A stretch of 64,000 nt of DNA from Saccharum officinarum (Eukaryota > Streptophyta > Magnoliopsida > Poales > Poaceae): NCBI GenBank assembly GCA_020631735.1, contig CM036197.1, positions 44,811,880 to 44,875,879 on the forward strand, in the 5' to 3' direction. The translations under genes were made by a program, and so were the position numbers. Under the pieces are notes generated by a model, which was not told the DNA's origin, made no database searches, and saw only the letters and a program-made list of their open reading frames with translations. Of the stretch, positions 1-10,082 are shown in pieces; positions within the stretch are counted from its first letter, which is position 1, and each line of letters opens with the position of its first letter.

Positions 1-6
1 GAGGAG

Positions 7-3000
7 TGTCACCCCCTCCGGTACACCTATTGCATGAGTGCATAATAAATCCCATGAATGCATAATGAAAGATGCAATATGCTCGGAATGAAATGCATTA
101 CAACAATTTAACGCTCTATTCAAATCACTTCAAAAGAGTAGGTGCAAATTTCCTCTCCGGTAGAGAAGTACTCACCTAATCTACTTAACCTAAGATAAAG
201 CTGCTCATCCTCAGTTAAGGCCCTAACACCTAACAATTACAAAAGTAGCATGTCTTAGGATATCACACCATATCAATCAGCAAAACACCACAGTAAGCAT
301 TCTGGACAGCAGCTACTTGTTTTTATCACAACTGGAGATTTACAATTCCAAAAGATATGATCTAAGACAATCTGGAAAGCCTAAGAAATGCACTACAATT
401 CATTTTCAGACCTCAACTCCAAACTCCTAAGTTTTCCATGTCAAACTTCACAAGTTCCAGAATCTGTCCTCTCAAAACAGAGAGTAGCAGATTTTGAACT
501 GCCACTTTAAACAACAGTAACTCTCAAACTACTAAGCCAAATGCTTCCAAATTTTGACACAAGCTAGTTCATCAAGTTTACTCCAACTTTGGTATTTACA
601 AGTTTTCCAGCAACCAATTTTATCAAAGCCAAATTTAGAATTACTACTAGCTGTCCAGAAAACCTAAAATTACAAAGGTTAAACATTTATTGATGTGGCC
701 AAAGACCCTTAAAACCAAACTAAGATTTCCAAAAGTTCACATGGGGTATAACAACACCAGAAAGTAGGGTGTGACTACCTAGAACATTTATTTATACTCA
801 TTTCTTATTTTACTTAATTAATTAGGTGGAATTTTAAACATATATGTAAACTGCTCCTAAAATTCTACAAAAATTACAGGGGACTCTCTGACCCACAAAG
901 AGACTACTGTAAAATTTTGAACTCAATTTATTCACAGGAACTTCCTACACAAAATTCCCAAGCCAAAAAGGCTGATTTTTGTATAAATAACAAAGCATAG
1001 TAAAAAGTGTCAAACAACAGATTTCTTAATTTTCTTGGACACTCTAGGGTACCAAGACATTCTCCAAAAAGTTATATGAACATTGCACATGTAGAAAAAT
1101 TACAAAAATTCATTTAAATATTTCCTAGAATAACAAGATAGCATAATAACTTGAAAAGTACTTAAGCACTGATGCCCAAATTTTTACCAGAGCTAGGGCT
1201 AGCATAGAGTAACCTACCCACCAATTTTCATGATTTATGGAACACTACAGCTCAAGTTATAAATTTAACAAATTTGCATGCATTCCAAAACACATTTAAA
1301 GGATCTATTAAATTCTTACAGAATTTAAACATCTCATGCCAGATCCATATTTTTCTAAAATACTACACATCATGTAGATCCTAACAAAATTTATCTCATA
1401 ATTTTTGGGCAAGTAAAACCCTAGATCTTCATTTTTCCAAATCTTACTTAAAACTGTGACAAAATAAAGAAATGAAATAAATCCCAATTGAAACTGGGCC
1501 GGCCCGGCTTGCTAGCGCGGCCCAGCCAGCGCGCGGCCTGCCTCGGCGCCCCGCCCGCGCGCGCGGCGCTGACAGTGCGGGCCCGCAGGCCAGAGAGAGA
1601 GAGCGAAAGGGGGAAGACGGCCGCGACTCCGGCGAGCTCAAGCTCGCCGACGACGGCGCCTCCGGCGACGAAAGGAGCACCAACGGCTTCCCCGTGACTT
1701 CCCGCATCGACCAAACCTAGATTTGCTGAACCTATCCCACCCTAGCTACGACGGCCATGGCGACCGCGGCTCGGAGGCGGCACCCGGTGGTGGTCCGGCG
1801 AGCTCCGGGGTCAGGGACCTAAGTGAGGTGTGCTACGGCTTCCTGAGGACATGGCGGACCTCTCCATGCCACGGAAAAGGACGGAGGTGGAGCGAGTGCC
1901 GCTGGCCGCGTGAGCACCGCACCGGCGGCCATGGCGCGGCGGCGCACGACGGTGTTCCGACGTGTACCGGCCATCCCATCCGGTAACGTCATCACCTAGG
2001 CTTCTCTACCCGACCCGGAACCCAAAACATGTACTAGTGAGAATGGAGGATGACCGTAGGGAGCTGGCCACGGTGAGCCGCCGCGCGGACAGTGCGCCGG
2101 CGAGGACTCACGGTGGCGGAAACCGAAATTCGCCCTCACCTCTACACAATCCGGTCAAGCAACGGTTGGAGGAGGTGGAGGGGATGCTGGTGGAGCGGTG
2201 GACGGGATTTGGAGGACGGTGGTGCGACGGTGAGCTTGCACAAGCACGGGGCGGGCTGCGGCGGCAATGGCGCCTCCGTTTTCCGCCTCGGTGAACCCGG
2301 CCAGAGCGAGAGTGAAGGAGAGAAGAGTGAGCGCGAGTGTGGGGGTGGAGGTGTCGGCCCCGACTTCACGACCGCGCGTGTGCTTGCGACGTGGAGGCGA
2401 TGGCAGGGCGCGAGCGCCACGCGGCCACCGGGCTCTGCCCGAGCGCCACGGCGTGGTCAGCTGTCCGACTGAATGGCGATGTCGACTGACCGATGAGGCC
2501 GAACGGTGACTGTCAGTGCAAGTTTGACGCTGATTATCTTCCAACACAGCTCGATTTGGTCCAAGATGACAACATCAAATTTGTAGAGCTATGTGAGGGC
2601 AACAAGTTTGTCAATTGGAGTTTGGGCTGGTTCAGCCTGGATTTGAAACTACAGAGCTCCAAAGTGGTGCACTTAGAAACTGAAACCCAGTTTCAGTCAC
2701 TAAGCCGACTGAAACCCTATTTTCACGACACAAAATCTCCTAAACTATTGAGAACCAGGTGATGGTGATATTGACAATGTTGTAGAGCTATGTGTGGACA
2801 ACAACTTTGTCAATTGACTCCAGGACTGGTTTGGCCTAGTTTGTGAGTTACAAGTTGCTAAAGTGAGGTACAGTGAAACTGAAAAGTCCAATTTCCAGAC
2901 TTAGAATTTTTTTAAGTGTTGATCACCACTCAAGCTGACTTGTGGGCCATTTTTGAGCATGCTCTGGTCATTTTCATGAGATGGCCATATTAGAACTTTT

Positions 3001-3387
3001 GTTCCTCATGAAATTCTCTACAACTTTACTTAAGGGTGCTCTTCCATGCAAGGTCTCTAAATTAGACTTTTTAATTGGTCAAACTAGAGCCTTCTAGGGT
3101 CAAATGGTGGTCAAACTTCTCTTGGAGGGCAAATTTGTAATTTTGGTCAACATGAACCTTGTTCCAAATGTTACCCTAAGTATAACTAAGGTGTTGTAGG
3201 TCATGATTGGCTACCTTACCTTTTTGTTACACCAACTATCAAATACTTCATGAAATAAATCAAACAAACCCTAGAATAATCACATGTGTTGCATCACATA
3301 AAATAACAAACATGAATGATGCATGCTTATGCTTATGCCATGCAATTGTAATGCAATTAAGGACTAAACACTTGAAGTGTTACATTA
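7..3387. repeat. LTR-like noncoding block (probable gypsy-type LTR)
   Basis: No credible coding frame. The block begins with TGTCACC and ends with GTGTTACA just before the LINE, an inverted TGT.AC/GTTACA pair typical of some large grass gypsy LTRs. AT-rich DNA (7-1480) is followed by a GC-rich stretch (about 1490-2480) and AT-rich DNA again. No 5-bp target duplication could be confirmed because the right end abuts a truncated LINE, and no PBS or PPT is seen. It could equally be decayed intergenic repeat. Confidence 0.38.
2568..2890. repeat. Diverged tandem duplication, period about 205 bp
   Basis: Two units start near 2568 and 2773. Both contain GTAGAGCTATGTG, then a variant of CAACAAGTTTGTCAATTG, a GGCTGGTT/GGACTGGTT block, and end near GTGAAACTGAAA. 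The units are clearly related but diverged. The repeat lies inside the LTR-like block. Confidence 0.55.
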
Positions 3388-3389
3388 GC

Positions 3390-4328
3390 GAGGGCACCAA
3401 GAGGCAGTTTTAGGAAGATCTTGATAGCATGGTTAGTACCGTGCCTATCAGCGAGAAACTCTTTATAGGAGGAGACCTCAACGGCCATGTTGGTGCGACT
3501 AATGTAGGTTTCGAGCGGGTGCACGGGGGATTCGGGTATGGTAGTAGGAATCAAGAGGGGGAGGATGTTTTAAACTTCGCGTTGGCCTATGACTTGTTGA
3601 TAACGAACACCCTCTTTAGAAAGAGGGAATCTCATCTAGTAACCTTTCGTAGTGGACAACACTCGAGCCAAATCGACTTTATCCTTGTAAGGAGGGAGGA
3701 TAGACATGCTTGCTTTGATTGTAAGGTGTTACCTGGGGAGTGTGTTGTCCCTCAACATAAGCTTGTGGTGGCGGACTTTCGCTTTCGGGTACGTGTCCAC
3801 CGGGACAAGCGGGCCAAGATTGCGAGAACGAAGTGGTGGAAGCTTAGAGGGGAAGCAACACAAACGTTTAAGGAGAGGATGCTAGACGAGGGGCCTTGGG
3901 AAGAAGGAGAAGATACCGGTGACATGTGGTTAAAGATAGCAACATATGTCCGGAAGATGGCTTCAGAAGTGTTTGGCGTGAGTAGGGGAGGCAAACGGGA
4001 AGCGAAAGACACATGGCGGTGGAACGGCGAGGTGCAAAGGGCTATTAGGGAGAAGGAGTGTTTCAAGCGTCTCCACCATGACAAGAGTGTAGCCAACATC
4101 GAGGGCTATAAAATAGCGAAGAGGGTTGCAAAGCGAGCTGTGAGTGTAGCAAAAGGTCAGGCGTATGATGGCCTTTATCAGCGGCTAGGCACGAAGGAAG
4201 GGGAGAAGGACATTTATAGGATGGCTAGAATCCGCGAGAGGAAGACAAGAGATATCAACCAAATAAAATGCATCAAGGATGGGACAGATCAACTTCTGGT
4301 GAAGGATGAGGAGATCAAGGACAGATGA
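3390..4328 (+). pseudogene. LINE copy 1: C-terminal part of apurinic-type endonuclease and linker
   Basis: The translated frame has hallmarks of an exonuclease-endonuclease-phosphatase domain: GGDLNGHVG, then SQIDFILVR, and PQHKLVVADF near the end of the domain. These correspond to the metal-binding and catalytic motifs that nick target DNA in RTE LINEs. The N-terminal part of the domain is missing, and an in-frame TAG at about 3411-3413 separates the first residues from the rest. A basic, charged linker follows, ending at a TGA (4326-4328) inside what should continue into reverse transcriptase. Dead copy. Confidence 0.82.
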
Positions 4329-5890
4329 AGAGAGTACTTCGACAAGCTGTTTAATGGGGAGAATGAGGGTCCTGCCCTTGAGTTGGACGACTCATTTGAC
4401 GATACCAATAGACGCTTTGTGAGGAGAATTCAGAAGGCAGAGATCGAAGAGGCTTTGAAGAGGATGAAGGGAGGTAAAGCGATGGGCCCTGATGGTATCC
4501 CCATTGAGGTGTGGAGATACCTAGGCGCCAGAGCGATAGTATGGTTAACTAAGCTTTTTAACCTTATTTTTCGGTCTAACAAGATGCCTGAAGAATGAAG
4601 GAGAAGTATATTATTACCTATCTTCAAGAACAAGGGAGATGTTCAAAGTTGTACTAACTATCGTGGGATTAAATTGATGAGCCATACGATGAAGCTCTGG
4701 GAGAGGGTTATTGAGCATCGCCTAAGAAGAGTGACACATGTGACCCAAAATTAGTTTGGGTTCATGCCTGGTAGGTCGACCATGGAGGCGATTTTCTTAT
4801 TACGATAATTGATGGAGAGATATAGGGAGCAGAAGAAGGACTTGCATATGGTCTTTATTGACCTCGAGAAGACATATGACAAAGTACCGAGAAATATCAT
4901 GTGGTGGGCCTTGGAAAAACACAAAGTCCCAACTAAGTACGTTACCCTCATCAAGGATATGTACAGGGATATGGTGACGTTTGTCCGAACATGTGATGGC
5001 GACACCAGTGACTTTCTAATTAAAATAGGACTGCATCAGGGGTCAGCTTCGAGCCCTTATTTATTTGTTTTGGTGATGGATGAGGTCACAAGGGACATAC
5101 AAGGTGATATCCCTTGGTGTATACTCTTTGCTGATGATGTGGTGCTAGTTGACGATAGTAGGGCGGGGGTTAATAGAAAGTTAGAACTATGGAGGCACAC
5201 GTTAGAGTCAAAAGGGTTCAGACTTAGTAGGACTAAGACCGAGTACATGAGGTGCGATTTCAGCGCGACTAGACACGAGGGAGACGTTAGCCTCGGTGGG
5301 CAAGTGGTGGCCAAGAAGGATACTTTTCGATATTTAGGGTCGATGCTACAAAAGGATGGAGACATTGATGAAGATGCTAGGCATAGAATTTCAGCCGGCT
5401 GGTTGAAATGGCGTCAAGCTTCTGGCTTCTCTGTGACAAAAGGGTGCCTCAGAAGCTGAAAGGTAAGTTCTATAGGATGACGATTCGTTCGGCGATGTTA
5501 TACGGTGCTGAGTGTTGGCCTACAAAAAGGCGACATGTCCAGCAATTGAGTGTAGCAGAGATGCGTATGTTGCGTTGGTGTTGTGGGAACACAAGGAGGG
5601 ATAGAGTCCGGAACGACGATATTCGGGATAGGGTTGGGGTGGCACCAATTGAGGAGAAATTGATTCAACATCGGTTGAGATGGTTTGGACATGTCCAACG
5701 GAGGCCTCCTGAGACGCCGGTGCGTAGTGGAGTTCTAAAGCGGGCCGATAATGTAAAGAGCGGTAGAGGTCGACCTAAACTAACTTGGGACGAGTCCGTT
5801 AAGAGAGATCTTAAGGAGTGGAATGTCTCCAAGGATTTAGCTATGGACAGGAGCGCTCGGAGATTGGCAATTAACGTGCCTGAACCGTGA
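4329..5890 (+). pseudogene. LINE copy 1: reverse transcriptase with C-terminal domain
   Basis: Reverse transcriptase motifs appear in order: GKAMGPDGIPIEVWRYLG (fingers), [23 protein letters not shown], and the catalytic [10 protein letters not shown] near 5130. A conserved tail follows (AEMRMLRWCCG, RLRWFGHVQRRP, GRGRPKLTW) and the frame ends at 5890. It is broken by a TGA at 4596-4598, a TAG at about 4752-4754, a TAA near 4806, and a one-base deletion near 5430 relative to copy 2. The polymerase cannot be made as one protein. The 3' UTR runs to about 6016. Confidence 0.87.
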
Positions 5891-6016
5891 CCTCTTTTTG
5901 TCTTATGCCCTTTATGTCCCTTTATATGTCTCCCTGTTTCTCGTCTCTTTTGGGTTCCATCTCTAGCCTACCCCAACTTGTTTGGGACAAAAGACTATGT
6001 TATTGTTTGTTTGTTT

Positions 6017-6300
6017 GAGAAGAAACTCAAAGACAACGACCTGACTAGGCTACGTGTGGTTCTTGTTTTGGTTTGAGGTGTTGCTATTATTTTGTCGTGA
6101 AAACTCTATTTTTAGTGCAAGCTGAGAAGAAACTCGGAGACAGCGACCTGACTAGGCTGTGTGGTTCTTGTTTTGGTTTGAGTTGCTATTATTTAGTCGT
6201 GAAAACTCTGTTTTTGGTGCAAGCTGAGAAGAAACTCGGAGAGAACGACCTGACTAGTCTTTGTGGTAGACCGGACATAATAAGCTGCAGAATCTTGTTT
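6017..6300 (+). repeat. Three-unit tandem repeat directly after the LINE tail
   Basis: Units start at 6017, 6124 and 6226, each with GAGAAGAAACTC. Units 1 and 2 are about 107 and 102 bp and closely similar (CCTGACTAGGCT, TTGTTTTGGTTTGAG, GTCGTGAAAACTCT). Unit 3 is partial and diverges after CCTGACTAGTCT. The array begins at the exact end of the LINE T/G tail. Confidence 0.85.
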
Positions 6301-7249
6301 GTTTATATGAAATGAAAGTTATGATCGTCTCACCAACTTGACATGCTTGTAACACTAATAGTATACTGTATATCTCATAACCTAGCAGTCCTTCACCACG
6401 AAGCCACTAAAGGCTTGTTTACATGCACTTGTGTTCACCTCAATCCATGAGGGTAGAAATTAGTTTTTCCCCCTCTAATCCACCTTAATAATAATGTAAA
6501 TATGCATGATAGTTGCCCTCGGGCGGAACCCGAGAATTCCGGCTAGTCCGGTTCTGCATATTTGCAGTGAGTTGATCTGATTGCCATCCGCATGTGAGGC
6601 AGTACTTTGATGTTTGACCAAACTTTGTGTCAACACTGTTTTATGTATAAAACTACTTGCATCTAGTTACAACTTACTCCGTACAAGATAGCAGCTCTTT
6701 CGGTGGGACAAGAGGCAAAGCTGCCTTCAGTAGTTTAGATCATTCAAGGAAAAAGATTTCAGAGCCCATTCCAAGTAACAGATGTAGGGCCAAACGTTGA
6801 ATCTCAAAACGGAAAATACGAACTCGTATGTCAACCTTTTAGTACAAAACAGATGCGATCATAATAAACCTCCTTGGTCGCTCCTTTACATGAATTTCAA
6901 TAGCGTAGATCATCAGTGACTGATAATACATCCAAATCTAAACTGGCAGTCACGCTGAAAATGCAGAATTCTTTTCTGTCGTGCAAGCTTGCAAAGAGTA
7001 GCCGTTTTTCACTTTTTTGCATAAGAGGGAGAGAGATGTCTAGCACTCAACCATGCTTTGACTTCTGCGAAAGTACTGTTAGCAGCAGAGGATTGGGAGG
7101 CGCAAGAATTGGAATCAGGCAGGAAGAGCAAGCGGTAGGCAGAGGACGGACGAGTTTAGAGAATAAGTTTGTTACAAGATTCATCATAGCCCCTTCAGCA
7201 AGAAGCTGGGCGATACATAGGACTCACACACTGCTACGCTATCGTACCT
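6301..7249 (-). other. Noncoding; plausible 3' UTR/downstream of the 7250-7520 exon
   Basis: No supported ORF. Position and strand suit a 3' UTR plus downstream sequence of the minus-strand exon ending at 7250. No polyadenylation site could be assigned with confidence. No transposon ends were recognised. Confidence 0.3.
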
Positions 7250-7520
7250 TCACTTGCTCTGCCACGCTGGGCCGTAGTAGCGCGGGTTCTGCTTCTTGGG
7301 CCTCCTGGAACGCGAGCTCTCCTGTAGCCCATCCGGCAATGGCCCAGATACCAGTTCAGCGTCAGGCGGAGCACCAGCGGAGCCTGATGTGGATTCTTCT
7401 TCGTCGGCAGCAGAGTCGCTGACAAGTACCTCACCCAGGAGGTCTCTAGCAGCCCTCAACTTTTCCTCGACTTTTGGTTCCAAGGGTTTACCCGCAGACA
7501 CGATATGCAAGCTCACGGCA
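7250..7520 (-). CDS. Putative terminal exon of a minus-strand host gene
   Basis: Reading the minus strand, an AG acceptor at 7522-7521 (..TTCATGCCAG) opens a frame of about 90 codons ending at TGA (7252-7250). The frame starts as CAVSLHIVSAGKPLEPK if two bases come from an upstream exon. It has an acidic, helical middle (VEEKLRAARDLLGEVL, then an Asp/Glu/Ser-rich run) and a basic C terminus (RRPKKQNPRYYGPAW). Upstream of the acceptor the frame closes with a stop. It may be the last exon of the gene whose exons lie at 12045-13306. However, that gene's exon at 12045 ends in phase 0 while this acceptor needs phase 2, so at least one exon is missing or the link is wrong. No family recognised. Confidence 0.42.
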
Positions 7521-7649
7521 CTGGCATGAATGTGTTATGTCGTGCTATTGGGATCGAGAGGAGAGAGTAGCGGCAACGGTGCTACAGTATCCGTGCGCTA
7601 CAGTACCACGCGGGGACTGTTCATGCGAGAGAGAGACAAGAGGCTAGGA

Positions 7650-8990
7650 TTGCGAGGGGTGCCGTAGCCTTGCGCTCAAAGGTGCGCGCCACGTACATGG
7701 CCGTCTGGAGGTCGCCCGGGTCGTGCATCTCCACGTCCACGCGGATGTGATCAGGCAGGCCGCCCACGAAGAGTTCTGCCTTCTGGCGGGTGGAGATGTC
7801 CCGGGCGTGAGCCAGGACCGCCTAAAAACGGCCTGCGAACTCCTCCACCGTGGAGTGGAAGGGCAGCCGACCCAGTTCCGCCAGGCGAGTGCCGCGAATG
7901 GGCGGACCGAAGCGTAGGCGACACAGGTCCTTGAACCTGTCCCACGGTGGCATACCCTCGTCCTGCTCGAGGGCGTAATACCACGTCTGAGCTGCTCGAG
8001 TGAGGTGGTAAGATGTCATCCAGGTACGCTGCGACGGCGGAGTGAATTGGCCCCGGAAGAATTGCTCACAATGCATGAGCCAGTTCAGCGGATCGACGGA
8101 GCCGTCGTATGTCGTGAACTCGATCTTGTGGAACTTCGGCAGCCCGGTGCCCTGCGCAGAGGCAGGAGCACCACCCTCGCGGGCGCCCTCGTGGGAGCTT
8201 GGGGCGCTGGTGGCTGTGGGCATGACGCTGCTGCCGTGGAAGAGGGTGCCATCCATCCCGCCGTAGAGGGTACCCGACGCCACCGGAGCCCCATGATCGG
8301 GAACGTGCGTCCGGGGCGGAGTCATCGTGTAGGCGGGGTTGGAGTGGCCCAGCGCCCATGCTGGAATCTGAGACGGCGATGCCGGAAAGCGGATCAGGTG
8401 GATTGGAATGCCGGTCGATGGCAGCGGAGGTGAGGTCGATGGGCCAGCGTCGGTGGGCATCCTGTAGGGGTACGAGGTCGAAGCCGTGTGCGGGGGCGCC
8501 GTGTACTGGGGTGGCGGCAGTGCCGGCTGATGCGGTGGAACGTCGTACTGCTGCGGCGTCGGGTTGAGGAAGTTGAGGACGGACTGCATCGTCAGCCGCA
8601 TCTCGGCCATGCCGTGGCTGAGGTCGACGATGGCCCCGTCATCTGCTCCGATGTGAAGACGGCGCGCGGCGCTGCCGGGGCTCCCAGCGGCAGGGAGGGG
8701 TTCGGCACCAGCGCCGATGTGGACGCAGCCGCCTGGAGCGTCGCGGTGGTGGGCGGTTCCGTGGCAGCGAGCGGCGTCACCGTGGAGGTGGGCAGAGGAA
8801 TCGACATGGCCAAGTCTGATACTAGGTTGATACGTACTTGGACCTTGCCTCTGGTGGATCGGAGGTTGTACGAGTGTGTGGTGGCGGGACGAGGTCTGGG
8901 GGTAGCGGCACGGCGGCGGGGCGCCGTGGTCGCGTGCGAGCGGAAGGGAAGATAGAGGCGGCGGCTAGGGCAATCCCGGCTCCCAAGGGA
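7650..8990 (-). pseudogene. Ty3/gypsy gag fragment
   Basis: On the minus strand a proline-rich N-terminal region (PQQYDVPPHQPALPPP) leads into a Retrotrans_gag-type domain: LPKFHKIEFTTYDGSVDPLNWL, MTSYHLTRAAQTWYYAL, WDRFKDLCRLRFGPP, LPFHSTVEEFAGRF. Gag forms the particle that packages retrotransposon RNA. The domain continues past a TAG at about 7824-7822 into ELFVGGLPDHIRVDVEMHDP. A frameshift near 8610 separates it from its N terminus (SYNLRSTRGKVQVRI..). No protease, RT or LTR follows, so this is an isolated gag fragment. Its 5' end lies in a large hairpin. Confidence 0.82.
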
Positions 8991-9115
8991 AGCACCCTTC
9001 CGCTCGCACGCGACCACGGCGCCCCGCCGCCGTGCCGCTGCCCCCAGACCTCGTCCCGCCACCACACACTCGTACAACCTCCGATCCACCAGAGGCAAGG
9101 TCCAAGTACGTATCA
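8828..9115. repeat. Near-perfect inverted repeat, 121-bp arms, 46-bp loop
   Basis: The arm 8828-8948 is the reverse complement of 8995-9115 with a single mismatch seen by eye (T versus C in the GGGGTAGCGG stretch). The spacer is 8949-8994. The arms are gag 5' sequence of the adjacent gypsy fragment, so this is an inverted duplication of gag DNA rather than a transposon end. A transcript across it would fold into a long double-stranded RNA. Confidence 0.95.
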
Positions 9116-9506
9116 GAATGGCCTCAACCTGTAATTATGAATTTGCAGCTATGTAAATAATTGCCAATGGCAATACATAAGGAAACATGAAAAAACGGTC
9201 ATGTTATATAGTTAATAATCTCAAAATAAATCAACTTCTAGAATTGTAATAAAATGAAATTTGATCAACTAATTTTAAAGAGGATTGTATCAATATCAAC
9301 ACCTATCTTATATTATTACTATTGATAATTGAAAACTTCCATGCAGCCATATATAAAACTTGCAAAATTGCGTAGGTATAAAATCCTTGCCATAGATAAA
9401 ACTTGCAGCTGGTTTTATTCCTCTGCAGAAATGTAAAATTGAAGCCTCCACAAAATCTAGATTTGTGACGTTGAATGACAAGTTCAAAGACCGGCACCGG
9501 AATATA
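9116..9506. other. AT-rich intergenic or intronic DNA
   Basis: No coding frame, RNA gene or transposon end recognised. If the minus-strand gene model is right, this lies in a large intron. Confidence 0.3.
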
Positions 9507-9749
9507 GGCCTTGTTCTCTTCCTTTCCAAATTCCAAGTTTTTTCACTCTCTCTCCATCACATCAATTTTTGGACGCATGTATGGAGCATTAAATGTTGGT
9601 AAAATAAATAACTAATTGCACAAATTAGTTATAAATCACGAGACGAATCTTTTGAGCCTAGTTAGCCCATGATTGAACAATATTTGTCAAATACAAATGA
9701 AAGTGATACAGTTAGAAAAATTCTAACTTCCCACAATCTAAACAAGGCC
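9507..9749 (-). mobile_element. Tourist-like MITE (PIF/Harbinger type), 243 bp
   Basis: Starts GGCCTTGTT and ends AACAAGGCC, a terminal inverted repeat typical of Tourist-like MITEs, with 3-bp ATA flanks on both sides (9504-9506 and 9750-9752). The interior carries CGAGACGAATCTTTTGAGCC, very common in grass MITEs. Non-coding, so mobilised in trans. The element at 21540 is the same family in opposite orientation. Confidence 0.85.
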
Positions 9750-10082
9750 ATACACGAAAAAATGGAAGTCAAAATCAAGACTCATGACGTCACAAGACAG
9801 GCTACAAATTTAAGCTAAGGTGTCAACCCATGCCTATTGGAGACACATGGAGGATAAGTTAATCACAACCGAAATGAGATTTTGAAACATCTATATGCGT
9901 ATCTATTAGAAAATATATAAGGTGAGCATGCAAAATAGGTAATTTCTGTCGGCTGTAGCCATCAAATACAAACTTCAGTATACTACAAAATATATTACGT
10001 GGTGGACGTAATAGTAATACTAATTTGATGTCATAAATGTTTGGCACACCTTTGATCAAAATTAATTTATATTGTTTCTTAA
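9750..10082. other. AT-rich DNA between MITE and LINE
   Basis: Nothing recognisable. The right edge is the (CAA)n-like end of LINE copy 2. Confidence 0.3.

Larger units (their letters stand above)
3388..6016 (+). mobile_element. 5'-truncated RTE-type LINE, copy 1
   Basis: A non-LTR retrotransposon of the plant RTE type. It starts abruptly inside the endonuclease region and runs through reverse transcriptase to a 3' end with CCTACCCCAACTTGTTTGGG followed by a short T/G-rich tail, the 3' signature shared by all three LINE copies in this window. 5' truncation is the usual outcome of target-primed reverse transcription. The left edge is only approximate and no target duplication is recognisable. 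The 3' tail merges into a tandem repeat that begins at 6017. Confidence 0.85.

Noticed and set aside
1..3395. Solo LTR with target duplication at the window start
   Set aside because: AGGAG before 7 and the bases after 3387 do not match; kept only as LTR-like block.
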